This document shows positions 9,714 through 22,136 of a stretch of DNA of 32,220 nt, in pieces. The position numbers were made by a program, and so were the translations under genes. This DNA is from Reticulitermes lucifugus (taxonomy: Eukaryota; Arthropoda; Insecta; Blattodea; Rhinotermitidae): positions 990-33,209 of the forward strand of contig JAKCWW010005938.1 in assembly GCA_026260175.1 (NCBI GenBank), in the 5' to 3' direction. Numbering within the stretch: position 1 is the stretch's first letter; every line of letters starts with the position of its first letter. The notes beneath the pieces are model-generated. The model saw only the letters and a list, made by a program, of their open reading frames with translations. It had not been told where the DNA came from and searched no databases.

Positions 9714-10045
9714 GTATTCACAAACGTTTTGTGGTGGGGTAAGGCAAAAAGTTTTCCAGATCACACTGGTTTGAAAGGTAGTACTATAACAGAAAGCAAA
9801 TATAGCAATTTATGCTAGACCACCAATTACCCTGTTGTTTTTATAACAGCTTGCAGCACATCACATATTGAGAGTAGTTTGTGAACTCTTTCTTGCCTCT
9901 TGTTATTGTAATGTTTTGTTAATTTTCTGAAACAAACTTCTTCCATAATAATAATAATAATGTGCAAATTCTTTTCTGGGTTTTCAAAACCCAGTTTTTA
10001 CCATAAGTTTCTTTATTTGTATTAACCAGTACTGGTGCTTTACAG

Positions 10046-10311
10046 GCAGGTGGCATTTACATTCAGCAAGGATGAGTTGTATACTATATGTTGTCTTTGT
10101 TCCAGTGACCTTCTATGTGTTGTGTGCTATATTTGTTCTCATTATGCTGGGTTCAATGGGTGAAGTTTATCGGTCGTATCGTGAACACAAACGGAAACGG
10201 GAGCATGAGGTTGAGGCAGGTAGTACAATGATGTGGCCTAGTGATGAAGATTCTGCTGCATATCAGGATTCACTGGTCAACTCCAACATCAAGAAGACAG
10301 CATACACTGAT
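10046..10311 (+). CDS. Exon: transmembrane segment and start of cytoplasmic tail
   Basis: Phase 1 to phase 0 exon of 266 nt, gctttacag to gtgagt. After RWHLHSARM comes one hydrophobic helix, about 26 residues, SCILYVVFVPVTFYVLCAIF followed by VLIMLG. It is followed by a strongly basic stop-transfer stretch, YRSYREHKRKREHEVE, which puts the C-terminus in the cytoplasm (type I topology). The acidic and polar tail begins with MMWPSDEDSAAYQDSLVN. Confidence 0.9.
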
Positions 10312-11773
10312 GTGAGTTGGCACAGGATGACTAACACAGTGTGACTAGAGTGAATAACTGCACTTGAGCTTACAGGGTGTTATTTCGGTTTTGGCCTACC
10401 TCATTTATTGCAAGTACAAATGTATTGTCTGCAGAGCCAGCCAACAACATACACACTCCACTGTACAGAGCCATAAACTATACTGTTCATTAAGCTTGCT
10501 GACAGTTGATCTATTTATTGCATAGGGCTATAATTTATTTTACCTTAAAATTCAGTAACTATCAATCTGTCTGATTAACTGACTGATCTCGTTTGAGTTG
10601 TTAGTTGTCTAGCAAATGAAGAAACTTCCTACTTTTTTGGAACTCAACAGTTTGTACGTGTGAAGGTTTGAATCTTTTGGGATGTTATTTTGTGTCATTG
10701 GGTAAATAGTGGGTGACTCTTTTTGGACTGTTTGACCCTGAATACGAAGTCACACTGCCTTCAAAACATCAGGAAATATTTCTATTTACCCCCTGACATC
10801 ATAATATCTCAGAAGGCTTGAAACTTCAGGACCACTGCTGTGAGAACCTCAAATCTTGCGTCATTCATAATCATGCTCATAAAGCCCATTATTATACCCT
10901 GCCTTGAGCCACATGTATCCATTCAATATCTTCTCATATTTCTCCAACATATGTTTTAATATTATCCTTCCAGCTATGTGCATGTGTTTCTAGTTGTCTT
11001 TCTTGTGTTTTCAAAGTAAAATGTTTCATATGTTGCTCCTATGCATGCTGAATGAACAGTAAGTAGTACTTTCTTGTATTCTGTTCAGTATATATCAGAA
11101 GTAAAGTCTTTTCAATTACTGGTTGTAGGGCTTCAAGAGGTGTATATTTATGAGTGCAGCAATTGTTTGTATCATGAGTCATTTTTGAGGTATTAAATAA
11201 GTTGAATTTGAACTTTATTGAAAGTAGGGATTATATTAGGTGAGTGTGAACACAAATTACATTTTTCCTATAACTTTAGTGTAATTTGGCAGTAACAAAC
11301 TCGATGAAAATCCGTTGAGAGGTACTGGAGATGAAAAATGCAGGTGGACTTGACCTCCATATTATATGTTTATTTTATGCGGTCTGTTCAGTAAACACAC
11401 ACATAACTAATGCCATTTAGAAACACTGTGTGCTGTGCAGGAACCTTTTGTTTTATATCGAATATCTGCTCTAGAAAACCTCTTAGCAGACATAGGTGTA
11501 GATGAGAAAGTAAGGTTTATTTTGGAGATACAGAGTGTGAAAATGCACCAGATCCAGTGGACTTGGGATAGTTTCCAACATTTGGCTTGTTTGAACATGG
11601 TAATGAACCTTTAGTTTTCCTAAAACTGGATAATTTTGTGACCCACTGAGCAACTATGAACTTCTAGGAATGACTTTGCAGTATGGAATTAATCAGTCTG
11701 ATGGTTTAAATAACTGAAACATTGTGATGTGTTGCAGTGCACTTTAGGCCTGTTGTTCATGTGTTTGTTTCAG
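10312..11773 (+). other. Intron
   Basis: GT-AG intron of 1462 bp, gtgagt to tttgtttcag. AT-rich; I see no mobile element or coding segment in it. Confidence 0.65.
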
Positions 11774-11930
11774 ATACCACAGGAAGATGCTAAACGAAAA
11801 TCATCTCTGTACAATTCAGAACAGAAACCTGTCCTAAAGAATGACTACAAACAAATACCAAATTCTGCTTCAGCCAATGGAAAACCCGATGCAGTAAATC
11901 CAAACAGAACCAACAACAAACACAATAAAG
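11774..11930 (+). CDS. Exon: cytoplasmic tail, part 2
   Basis: Phase 0 to phase 1 exon of 157 nt. The product is polar and probably unstructured: IPQEDAKRKSSLYNSEQKPV, then KNDYKQIPNSASANGK and an Asn-rich end (NRTNNKHNK). RKSS is a possible basophilic kinase site and SLYN / DYKQ are possible tyrosine sites; these are motif-level guesses only. Confidence 0.85.
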
Positions 11931-13529
11931 GTAATGGACTTCTCTATGCATCAAGGAACAGTTGTTTTGGGGATGTATTTAGAGTCTGTACTCTTTGATT
12001 CATTAGTTTTCTTGCCATTTGCTCAGGCCTGAAAATTGATTGAGTCTTCAATTATTTTGTGATGCTGATTTACCGGCATAGGCTGTGTCATGTTAAGTGG
12101 TATGGAAACGTTTATGAATGGTGAGGATTTGTAAGGATGTGATTATGGCCTAATATAATGTGCTGTCCTAACATTTGTCTCGGGAGGCACAGAAGAACAT
12201 GAAAGCAAGCTGCTTGGTGGAAATAAATCCGAATTGGGATACATGTCAAATACATGGAAGTTCTGGAGCATTACTGCTACACCAACCTGCTTGATACTGC
12301 ACTCTTTAAAAAGTTTTGTTTTCACACCTTTATAGTTGTGTAGAAATAACCATATTTGATCCATACCACTTATCTATATCATCAAAGTCCCTAATATTTG
12401 TTACATAGTTTCAGATTTGTAAAAATTTAAGAGATTCTTTGAATGGTAAGCTTCTCATGTTCCTTTTTGACTGGCATGACTGTAGGGAGTGTTGACACCC
12501 CATGTTGGTTTTATAATTGTTTGATTTAACAACTGGAAAATCTCAGAAATTTATAATATCAACTTCATTTTGCTTGAATAACCAAATATGCACATGATAC
12601 TGTATGAATACTGAATGAATGACACTGAATGAATGAATGAAACCAGTGAAATCTGTTGTGCGTGCCTGTTTTAGCTGAAACAGCATTGAAGAACACATGA
12701 ACAAGATCAGCTACTTCACTTTTATTTGTATGTACATGACATTAAGGGGACAATAGTAATTTAACCCTTTGAATACTAAATTGAACCTACATCATGTATA
12801 AACATTCATTTTGTACCTTACAGAGAATGCATTGTGCTCCATTTGAAAGACCAGTTTGTTAATGCTGTATAGGGAAACAATTGCTGTTTACTGTGAGAAT
12901 TAGACATAACACATGTATACATTATGTGGACAAAAAGGCAGAGTTTTTATGTTAGACCTGGTGGTACACATACTGACAGCTAGGGTTTGAAGAGTTTTAG
13001 TTATCAATGTGATTATGTTCATGCAACAGCATGCAGTGATATCCCCCCCACCCACAACTATTTCTCTTTATCTTGACTAAATGCCATTTCATGTGTGAAT
13101 CAGCTTCAGGCCTAAGCTCTTGTCTTTTCTACCTTGAAGATGGAGGCAGTGCTTTTCTCCTCAATGTCAGCAGCTCCTGCTGAAAAGACTGTATTGCCAT
13201 TGAAATAGCAATTTATTATAACCCACTGATACACAACTTTACAGGAGACAAAAAAGACTTGACCGATCCTCTATAGACCAACATGTAAGCATGTTATGTT
13301 TTTACAAAAATATAAGAATAAGCATTTTTTTTTTCTGTGGACACAACATTTTAACAGAAGGTGTGTTTGTAACCCAACAGTCTAGTAATGTGGGAATTTC
13401 AGCTTGACGAATTGTGTGGGTTATGACAAATTGCTGTTTCATGAGCACTATGTATTACATGTACATCACCATACAAACATCTCTTCTTGCATTTCTCAAC
13501 TCTGTTTGCTTCTGTATACCAAATTTCAG
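11931..13529 (+). other. Intron with a repeat remnant
   Basis: GT-AG intron of 1599 bp, gtaatg to aaatttcag. Contains repeat copy 2 at 12118-12215 and a short (GAAT)n run near 12605-12640. The rest is featureless. Confidence 0.65.
12118..12215 (+). repeat. Dispersed repeat, copy 2 (ERIWKE family)
   Basis: The sequence aligns well to 9328-9415 (shared GTTATGGCCTA-type block at 12141-12151 with one change). A frame near 12180 reads GGTEEHES, a further string found in the same repeat family as I remember it. Frameshifts show that it is decayed. Confidence 0.55.
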
Positions 13530-13594
13530 GAGCCAACCCAGACCAGGAGCTGAACTGGGATCCCATGGCAGAGAAGACAGAACTTCTCCAAGAA
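13530..13594 (+). CDS. Exon: cytoplasmic tail, part 3
   Basis: Short phase 1 to phase 0 exon of 65 nt with consensus donor gtaagt. It encodes ANPDQELNWDPMAEKTELLQE. It is acidic and probably helical at the end. The downstream intron begins with GAGT-type tandem repeats (about 13595-13645) and a (GT)n tract. Confidence 0.85.
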
Positions 13595-13663
13595 GTAAGT
13601 AAGCGAGTGGGTGAGTGAATTTTAAGTTAGTGAGCGAGTGAGGTTTACGTGATGTTATATTAC

Positions 13664-13687
13664 TGTGTGTGTGTGTGTGTGTGTGTG
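13664..13687. repeat. (GT)n microsatellite
   Basis: Twelve uninterrupted GT units in the intron just after exon 13530-13594. Confidence 0.95.
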
Positions 13688-13702
13688 CAATTTTGGTTGC
13701 AG

Positions 13703-13753
13703 AAAGCTTGTGGCACCAAAGAAGAGAAGCATAAAGAGCTTTTTGCTAAAGAG
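13703..13753 (+). CDS. Candidate cassette micro-exon in cytoplasmic tail
   Basis: An acceptor ttttggttgcag is followed by 17 open codons, KACGTKEEKHKELFAKE, and a weak gtgtta donor. It is 51 nt and phase 0-0, matching the flanking exons at 13530-13594 and 14765-14851, so it could be included without breaking the frame. Composition fits the charged tail. The weak donor makes this speculative. Confidence 0.3.
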
Positions 13754-14764
13754 GTGTTACAAAACAGAGCTGGATATTTGAGGCACAAGTAATATTAATC
13801 CAAATTAGTTAATAGACTTAAAATTGACTCAGCTGCACTGGTTATTTGTACCTACCGTGAAATTATACAAATCAAAACCAAAACTTAAAAACCAAACTTT
13901 TTAACTTTGTTAGCCAACGTTTTGGTAAAGGCATTTTCTCCACACTAGATGTAATGATTATAATGTCATAATTCGGTTGCCACAGCATCATTTGTGAAAG
14001 TGTGGTGCACTCCATGAAAGTGAGATTGGTATTAAGTAGGAGAGCCTTGTGAGAGATACTGTAGTTTGAAATTTGGGTTGTTATTTTAGGGGAATAACAT
14101 TGTTTGAAAATGTATGGGAACAAACTGCTATGGCAGTGAGAGTGAAGAAACTGGAGACTTGAGAGAATTACACAGTGAGCATATTCATAAAGTGCGTTAT
14201 TCTCAAAATATTAGGATGGTTAAATGAAGGAGGGTGAAGTGGGAGAGGTGTGTGGTATGCATGTGGGAGAAGAGTAATGGCTATGGAATTTGAGTTCATA
14301 AATGTAAAAGGAAGATATCACTTTGGAGACCTATTTTTACAAGAGAGGATAATATCAAAATGGATTTCAGATAATAGACTATGAGGGTATGGAGTGCATT
14401 TAAATGGCTTGAGACAGGCTCAAGTGGCTGGCATTTGTGAACACAGTACTGAACCTTTATATTGTCACTTCGACAGACTTATGGATCTATGGAATGTATG
14501 TATGTATTCCACAAAAGATGCACATTTGTTGGTAACCCGTGTACCTGTGAATTGTTTGACAGCGATCCTGCATCATGTAGGTAGAGTTTTAAGAACTGCA
14601 TCTACAACTTGCACAACTGATATAACATTTGTGAATCCAGTTTTAACACAGGTGTGTAAGGTATTAAGTTCTCATTTGTTTCTGGCCTACAGTTCTACAT
14701 TCTTTGCACATCAAATCTTTGATTGTTTTGTAGTTATGTATAGACTGTATACTTGGTGTTGCAG

Positions 14765-14851
14765 TCATTAGAAGACATCCCAGAGAGTGTACACAACAGT
14801 GCTGATGAGGGACAAGGACGTGAAAGAGAGGATGGTGTTCCTAACAAGCCA
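14765..14851 (+). CDS. Exon: cytoplasmic tail, part 4, with alternative ending
   Basis: Phase 0-0 exon of 87 nt, acceptor gtgttgcag, donor gtgagt. It codes SLEDIPESVHNSADEGQGRE followed by REDGVPNKP. If the donor is used, the frame continues in the exon at 22040. If the donor is not used, the frame stays open for 23 further codons to a TGA at 14921-14923. Confidence 0.85.
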
Positions 14852-14923
14852 GTGAGTATGAATGGTGCAAAGCTGGCTCCACTGGGTTCCATTAGTGAGG
14901 TTGCACTGGATTCCTATGACTGA
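14852..14923 (+). CDS. Alternative short C-terminus (donor read-through)
   Basis: Continuing past 14851 adds VSMNGAKLAPLGSISEVALD and SYD before TGA. The sequence looks protein-like and would give a 718-residue partial product within the window. The first AATAAA hexamer afterwards is at 17122-17127, so a short-form mRNA would have a 3' UTR of about 2.2 kb unless a variant signal is used. Confidence 0.45.
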   Translation: MSMNGAKLAPLGSISEVALDSYD

Positions 14924-15251
14924 ACAGTGTTACATGTGTAACTGTCTGTATAGGGAATTTCATAATGAATTATAAAAATTAAAATTTTCACACCAAGATG
15001 GTGACACACATTGTTATTCTTATTTTGACATAGAAAGCTTTACACAGTTTCTGAAAAGGAATGACAATTTGTAGATGGTGTGATTTGATCTTGTGTGGTA
15101 TGAATGCCATAGTTGGCAAGAGCATACATAACTGGCTGGGAATAGCAGTTGTTGATATTTGCTACTTCTGAAATCTTCACTGTTCATATGTAGTAATTTC
15201 TTATGACGTGAAGTATTCAGTTACTGTGATTCATTAAGAATTTCCCTGCAG

Positions 15252-15281
15252 TTGACCCTCCGCTGAAATTATCAAGAGCAG
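15252..15281 (+). other. Micro-exon-like segment
   Basis: A strong acceptor tttccctgcag and a gtagga donor enclose 30 nt. In phase 1 it reads DPPLKLSRAG. Joined to the phase-0 exon ending at 14851, however, it gives LTLR and a stop, so in this gene it would only truncate. Weak candidate. Confidence 0.15.
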
Positions 15282-17738
15282 GTAGGATAATAAGTAAATT
15301 GGTACAAGCTGCATTCTGTATCATTTCTGCGGTTCACCCTGTGTATTTCAACTTTGAAACTGCGAAGTCCAAGCAGAACCAGGATACACTGTAAGCTCAT
15401 TTACTTTTTAAATGAAAGTACAGTGATTCTGTTTGTTGTGATCAGCATCATATGTGTTGGTATGAAGTGCCAAAAACAATTTAAAACACTGTAGAATTCT
15501 GATACACAACAAGACAATATTGCATTCAAGGACAGGTAACAATGACCAGTATTAAGTGGTGTGATGCCTGAATGCTCAAAGTTTAACGGTGGAGACAGCT
15601 AAGATCTATATAATATTGACAGATGAACCCACAACTTAATGCTGATATGATCAGAATGGCCAACACAAGTCTTTGTTTCTGCATTTCCTATCTGCTCTTG
15701 ACCAAGAACATGCAGAGTGTTTGCAACTGTAAGGCCTAACAGGACATAGTTTTTTAATGCATGGGTGCCTAGTGGCATCACATGATAGCTAGCTTTGTTG
15801 ACCGTCTGTTTATTGCTGGATCAGAGATATAAAGATACTACTAAACTGTTCAATTTTATATATGCAAAATGTAACTTAATACTGTTCTTATGATTTTATA
15901 TTTTTGTGTACAATAATTATTTTTCTTTAAGAGGGTCTCATTCAGTTAGTTTATGTCTGACTTTCTTTAGAAAATGAGCCTTTAAATCTTTTACAGGATT
16001 TAGCTCTTTTCTAACATAATGCAAGGTTTTAGGTTGCCACAGTGTTGATGTTGGCTTGTTATGCTGAGTAGCAAGTTTTAAAGGTTGAGGAGTCCTACAA
16101 CTCCCTAGGCATCGAAACTGAAGATGTTACGTTCCTTTGAAATGTCAGGAATCAGTAACCCAGCTACTCATTGTAACAACCCAGATCAGAATCCTTTTAA
16201 CATAAGGTCTGCAACACTTTTGTCTCTCTGAACAAATACATCTGGACTGTTACATGAGGGGCAGTCACAAAGAACATTTACAAGAATTATGTCATGAAAG
16301 TTGTTAGTTCGATATTCGTTGTTGATAACACACCATCATTGTATGAGGTATATGAGGATGAATGTTAACTTCAACATATATACTCTATGTATATCCTCTG
16401 TATACTTATTTTCTGGTTACACTGTGTACAAGTGAGTGAATGTTAACAAAATTGAATTTGACATTCTTTCTGCGCCAAATTGGACTCATAATAGTCTGAA
16501 AAGGGACAAATGTGAGACTGTTATTTTCCGTATGAATGATTTTCTCACTACGTACTTGTAAATAATTTATATTTGAATGTGTTGGTACAAAAGGATGTAG
16601 CTCCAATTTTGTGGTCTTGTGGGAAGACCAAAGAGTTTATATGAATATCAGTGAGTGAAGTCATGTCTGCATTATGTTTACTCTAAAAGAAGACAAATCT
16701 CTGGCCATTCAGTGGAGCAACAGAGGGAATGTATATATTTTTTTTTATAAATTTTGGTTTTGAGAATGGAGTTTGGCACATATTGGGATAAATACAGTAT
16801 CCCAAATTAATGATATACCGTGAAATTTAACTGTGGTAGGAACCTGGTGGTACAGAAATGAACTGCCAAGGAAGGTTGACTTACTATAATTGGAGGCATT
16901 ATTCATAACTGTTCAGTAATATTCTGTGATTGTATTTATTTGAAACATATTGGTTCAACTTCAAAATGTCAAATGACAGGGAACCCATATGAAAGTTTTA
17001 GATGACTATCAGTCTTGGTCTCTGTTGTCACCTCTTCATGTGAGGGATATGCCTGTCTATGCTAGTTGATCGCATAGATCGAAACGTATAGGTCACAAAT
17101 CCGGCAATTTTCAGATTCATGAATAAAATAGGCTTAGCAGTCTGTCATACAAATGACTTATGAAAACTCCACTAAAACAGTATTCAACAGTAATCAAGTA
17201 CTTAGAAGAATACTAAACTAAACTTACTGGAGTAAGTATGAGCTATAGTGTAAACACTTTGTAAATGAATTAAGTATTGTGTTCAGTATACAGAGGTATT
17301 ACTGCATGTTGCATCTGATCAGTGGATGTATGGAACATAACTAGTCTGTGTATAGCAGGATTAATTTCACAAAATCTTCATCTTCAGGCACAGGTAATGT
17401 TAGTGAGCCTAGGCTGATGTCAGAAGTCGGGAGAGTGCGCGAAGTCGCATGCACGTGCACATAACTTGGTGTTTTGTTTTTGCAATCAGAACGGTGGAGG
17501 TGCCAGAATTTGTCTGCTTACGTAGTAGCTGCAATCACAAGGCTGAGGGAGGAGGACTGTAAGGTTTGTGATACTCGTGTTGAAGGTTGTCATGCAAAAT
17601 GAGGGGGACTTTGTGGATGTAATCCTGCTGTAACTGTACTTAATTTAGTCTATAGTTTTGTAACCCTTGCAGACCCTGAATATGCAATTTTGCAGGATAG
17701 AAGAATACAATTATGAGGTGTTTCAGCCAATTGTATTA

Positions 17739-17862
17739 CAATAACAAACTAATGTTTGTCTGTCAAACACAACTATATATTTAGAAGTCTGGAAATCAGC
17801 TGATTTCAAGACTTTTAAATATGTAGTTGTGTTTGATGGACAACCGTTGGTTTTATTGTTTA
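17739..17862. repeat. Long inverted repeat, foldback/MITE-like
   Basis: Two arms of about 60 bp pair around the centre ATCAGCTGAT at 17800/17801. The arms share CAAACACAACTA and AAGTCT blocks with few mismatches, and the outer ends are similar (ACAATAACAAAC versus ACAATAAAACCA). No coding capacity. It fits a small non-autonomous DNA transposon, but the ends and target duplication are not certain. Confidence 0.7.
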
Positions 17863-18424
17863 TTAGAACAACATATTTTGTCTCTTTGTAATGTCCAGGT
17901 ATTTCAATCCCGCACAGCACAAACATGCTAGATATTCTTTAGAATTAATTTCTGTTACAATAATATACCACAGAATTGAGAACATGAGAAATGAAAACGA
18001 AAAGATACTAAAGAAAATACTGTATTTTGACATATTTTTATTGTTTATAAAGCCATTAGTTTCTAAAAATTTGTGCTTTCCTGATTACTGTGGTCTGAAA
18101 GGGTTAATATTCTGTGTTATGAAATGAAGTACTGTGGGCCAAATAGTAATAATTAAGTATACTGACTGAAGTACAAGATGATCAAAAAGTCACACAATTC
18201 ACAACAATTATAATACTTTTTGTGTTACATTTTAAAAATACTTTCCTGATTGTGTCATTTAATATTTCAGTCTACAGGATGTTGAAATGACAACCCCCTC
18301 ACCCCTTTCCTTTGCATCATAAATTCACTACAGATTGGCTCTTGTTGCTCAGTTTCCTTGTCTTATAAAAATCCTCATACTGAACAGGTTGGGCCAAGCA
18401 GTCATAATTTTGACTTGTATTTAG

Positions 18425-18650
18425 CAGGTGCCTGGTTGGCATTTTGGCTTGGACACTGATTACCCTGACTGAGGGTGTTGGGGGTTATCTTCAGTTCTTC
18501 CAGGCAAATTCTCTGATAGTGCCCGAAGTTAGGTGACGATTGCTTCCTTCTTCATCCTTTCCAGTTCGTTATTCTCTTTTCAGCCACTCACTCAATGCTG
18601 TAGACTATGATTTGCTAACAGTATAACTGAATAAACCACATAACTATAAA
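18425..18650 (+). mobile_element. SINE/LINE-tail fragment
   Basis: The segment runs from GGTGCCTGGTTGGC through 'GAGGGTGTTGGGGGTTATCTTC' -like sequence, 'CCAGGCAAATTCTCTGATAGTGCC' -like sequence and 'GATTGCTTCCTTCTTC', ending near an ACTGAATAAACC tail. This order matches a widespread arthropod retroposon 3' module as I remember it. There is no ORF. Boundaries are approximate. Confidence 0.5.
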
Positions 18651-19487
18651 TAAAAACCATCAATCATATGCATTGTGGCAATGTGTGTCAGCTTATTGCT
18701 GACAGTGATTGTGTGCTGATAATAGAGGGTTTACACTTACTGATATTTTTCTTGGGCAGATTAAATTTATGGTCTCAACAGCTACCTTATATAAATGCTT
18801 GATGTTTCCTGCAAAGAAAGGGGTTGTGTGTGTTTTTTGACCATTTTGTGCAAATTCATATATTATGAACACTGAATATGCTGTAATATTTACTATGTTA
18901 ATTTATGCAATAGCTATAATTAAAATATAGTGGCCAACATACTTGCTACTTGTTCACCAAACCCACACTGACAAGCACCAGAATTTTCCGTACTTTTAAG
19001 CAGTGGACATTCATATTCATCCTACTGTTGTTTGCTATACAGAAATGCATATCACATGGCTCACTGTGAGGCAGAGCTGTGAGGTGTTAGGTTAGGAGAC
19101 TTTGCTTCCAGATTTGTTGTTTATATGTACTGTACAAATCACAGAAACCATTACCAGACTTCAGTCCAGCATAATAGGGATACTTACATATCTGAAACCA
19201 GTTTGCTGTAGTTACTGAAATGTTGCTAGTGTAGTTAAAGATAAATGCAGTTTTTCACCATGCCTGTGCTTCGTGTCATGAAGGTGCCTAGGTGAAGTGG
19301 ATGTGAAGCTCAAAGATTACTCCTGGGGAAGGAGTGTCAGAGATCCGCTTTGGATAGGAGATATAGTTATCCCCAGAGATGGCTGAGTATCCAGTGCAAA
19401 GGCCTGGGCTACTGGTTCCTTGGTAAACCTTTATTATGACACTGAAAATAAAGGACACCAGCCTGGCTCTGTGGAAGCACATCGAGA

Positions 19488-19534
19488 GAATATATATAAT
19501 ATATATAATTTATAATATATATAATTTTATTTGA
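19488..19534. repeat. AT-rich imperfect tandem array
   Basis: Repeats of ATATATAAT/ATAATTTAT, nearly self-complementary. Simple sequence within the large intron. Confidence 0.8.
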
Positions 19535-21439
19535 TATGTAAATGTATGTTACTGTCCAAGTTTCTACCTTTGATTCTCATTTTCTGTGTAGTCACTTCTT
19601 TGATACTACTGGAAAATGTTCTGAAGAATACAAGATTTACAAATGGTTTCTTTACTTAAAAATCACGTATGTCTCTGTCATAGGCATACATGCGTGATAT
19701 GCCGAGGCATGCCATAGTGTCTCAAAAGCAGCAGAAGTTTGGTATTTCGGCAAGTGTGGACAGAGAGTAATGAGGACAGACATGTCAAATTATGCATTTT
19801 TACTGAAAAGAATCATGTTAGGTATTTGTTTCAAAGATAAGTGAGAACATGTTTGTCACAGTTTTGATATTATTGTGTCAAGTTGGTCAATATGGTGAAA
19901 CCCTTTTCAGGTATACAACCATAAGAACAATAATGCATTGCCATATAGTATTGATGAACTAGGAAGTATCGAGTTCACTACAACACCGTATGCCTGACAA
20001 GAATGAGGGGTTCGTTAACTAACAAGTACTTCTTTGAAGGTGACGACATATCTCCTTACTAATTTATCACTCCCAAAAAGATTCCTACTGCACGTTATCT
20101 GCATGTGTGATTGGATTTGCATGAGTTAACAGTGTTTATGTCAGTAATGCATGGGCATAATGTGTTTTGTCTTTATTCTTGTAATTGATGAGTGTTGGTT
20201 GGGTCATTGTTTTATGCATGATATAGCACACATGTACTTGCAGAAAAATTTAAAATTTCATACAACAAGAGTGGAAATGTATACTCAGTGTTAAAGGGTT
20301 TTTCCAAATGTGTTATTTGGTGATTTTTTACACTTCATTAACCTTGATATTCTTCTCTTGCAGTAACATTAGAAGGTAATTATTCCATGTATTGTGTTAA
20401 ATATTCCCCACAACAAAAATGTTTCCAATAAAAGAGGTGATCTGTATTGAATAATGTTTATTTTCTGCATTATAAGCCACTTTTGAGAAATGTTATAAAT
20501 TAAGTTTGGATTTCACATAAAGTTGGTGTTACAGTTGACAGATACACCCTAAAATTAGAACTACCTGAGAATGTTCAATGTCGATCTGTAATACCACATT
20601 TTATCAAAATATAGTAATTTTAGAGATTAAACATGCAACTGGATAGTGACAGCCTCGCTCTTATGTGTTAATTGCATATATTTTGTGCAAAGAAAACAAC
20701 TAATTAGGTTAATATTTGAGCCTGGAAGACAGGAAGTGATATGGAAATTGAAAAAAACGACATAATAGGAAGTTTTATTATTTGTACTCTTCATATAATA
20801 GCATCAGAGTGATTTAAATCAAGAAGTTAGAAATTAACTCACATGTAGTGTACGTGGGAGATTTCAAAAGACTGTGTATGGTATGTGGCTGACGTGGGAA
20901 GGTACAAAAAACAGGCTCCTACACAAAATATAATGATGGGATTTTGTGATTACAGTGATAAACATTTGAGATGACATTTTGCATGAATTGATCCACTCAT
21001 GTTTTAGTTCCTTTTGTCAACAGCTTCCCACATGGCAGGCATGCAAACATCCATGGTTGGAATTGTTTGATGATATAAATTTGTCATAAGTCTTTGAGAT
21101 GCATACAGATAGTAAGTGGGAGATGGGTCATTTATATGTAAAGTTGCTCCTGTGCTTAAAGACCATGGTATGGAGGCACGTAGATGGTGTGGATGTAAAT
21201 CTTTGCACATTCTTGGCCAGAGCATTTTATGGAGGCCAATAGTCAGCCCCACAACTTCAGTTACTGTGTCCCAGGGAATGTCATTATTCCAAATTGGATA
21301 GGAAGTTGGATGGCTGCAGAGTCGGTTTGGACAGAGTGGAGATGATGAAACGTTCTACTGTGCTGGGAATGCAGCTGTAGTTTTTAAGCATGTAGTCAGC
21401 TACATTACTTTGTTTCTTAGTTTGTTTATTGAAGATATA

Positions 21440-21652
21440 TCCACTGCATGGTTTACATTGTATCAAATAAAAGGGCAATTGTGAAGGATGTGGAAAGAAT
21501 TTGTTGTTAGTAATTTTAAGGCACTCTATCACCATTTTCCTGAAAGGACTACGAAAATCCATGAAAATCTGTCAGGATGGGTGGCCTTCAGGGGAGAATT
21601 GAACATGGAACCTTCGCAATATGAAGTGTGATGGCTTACCACCTAAGAATGA
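21440..21652 (-). mobile_element. tRNA-derived SINE, antisense
   Basis: On the minus strand, an A-box-like GGTGGTAAGCC (21632-21642) and a B-box-like GTTCAATTCTC (21594-21604) have tRNA-like spacing. A frame through the body reads SPEGHPS, stop, QIFMDFRSPFRKM, and ECLKITNNKFFPHPSQLPF. I associate such coding-like strings with an abundant Blattodea SINE body. It is old: the boxes are imperfect. Confidence 0.5.
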
Positions 21653-21699
21653 TGTACAGTAAATAGTTTATTAATTCCATTATGCCGTAAGATTATGTT

Positions 21700-21775
21700 G
21701 CTGCTGCTGATGAGGATGATGATGACGATGATGAAGAGGAGGAGGAGGAGGGGGGGATGAGGATGACAAAGACAG
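21700..21775. repeat. Purine-rich GAT/GAG simple repeat
   Basis: Interrupted (GAT)n, (GAGGAG)n and a run of seven G. Such a purine tract can form unusual DNA structure and is hypervariable in length. Confidence 0.9.
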
Positions 21776-22039
21776 TGACGATGATAAAACATTCTGTCCT
21801 GTTTTTTCTATAATATCTTCACAGTACATAAGCCTACATGATGTGGTGCTTAGACACAGGAGCAATTTTATTTCTGTTGGTAGATTCTGTTAGCTCATGA
21901 GATGTGCTCAGTTTCTCAGTTTTAAGAATCTAATCTCAGAACTCTGCAAGTAAATGTGTGTATGGCTTATATTGCCAAATATCAGCTGTTTTTTAATATC
22001 TCTTGTGTATTTTCGTACACTCTTCCTTGTGTTTGTTAG

Positions 22040-22136
22040 GGACAAGAACATGTCAATACTGGGGTCACAATAAAGGGTCAGAACAACTCTTCAGCATTAT
22101 TTCCAACAATTCCTGAAGATGTGTCAGCTGAAAGAG
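22040..22136 (+). CDS. Exon: cytoplasmic tail, long form, part 5
   Basis: Acceptor tgtttgttag, donor gttaga, 97 nt, phase 0 in and phase 1 out. It codes GQEHVNTGVTIKGQNNSSAL and then FPTIPEDVSAER. The open segment lacks an ATG, and its phases fit the exons on either side exactly. The donor is weaker than most in this gene, which agrees with regulated use. Confidence 0.75.

Larger units (their letters stand above)
14924..22039 (+). other. Large intron (or 3' UTR of the short form) rich in repeats
   Basis: About 7.1 kb without a supported long coding exon. Contents: candidate micro-exon 15252-15281, inverted repeat 17739-17862, SINE/LINE-tail fragment 18425-18650, AT-rich array 19490-19530, antisense SINE 21440-21652 and a GAT/GAG tract 21700-21775. 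Between 21004 and 21320 the minus strand has an 82-codon open frame of no known family. Confidence 0.5.

Noticed and set aside
17070-17100. GATCGCATAGATCGAAACG as a further hammerhead-like core
   Set aside because: A hairpin and GAAAC are present, but there is no CUGANGA box before it.
21004-21252. 82-codon minus-strand ORF as a gene
   Set aside because: No recognised domain, start context or splice support; overlaps another frame and adjoins an antisense SINE.
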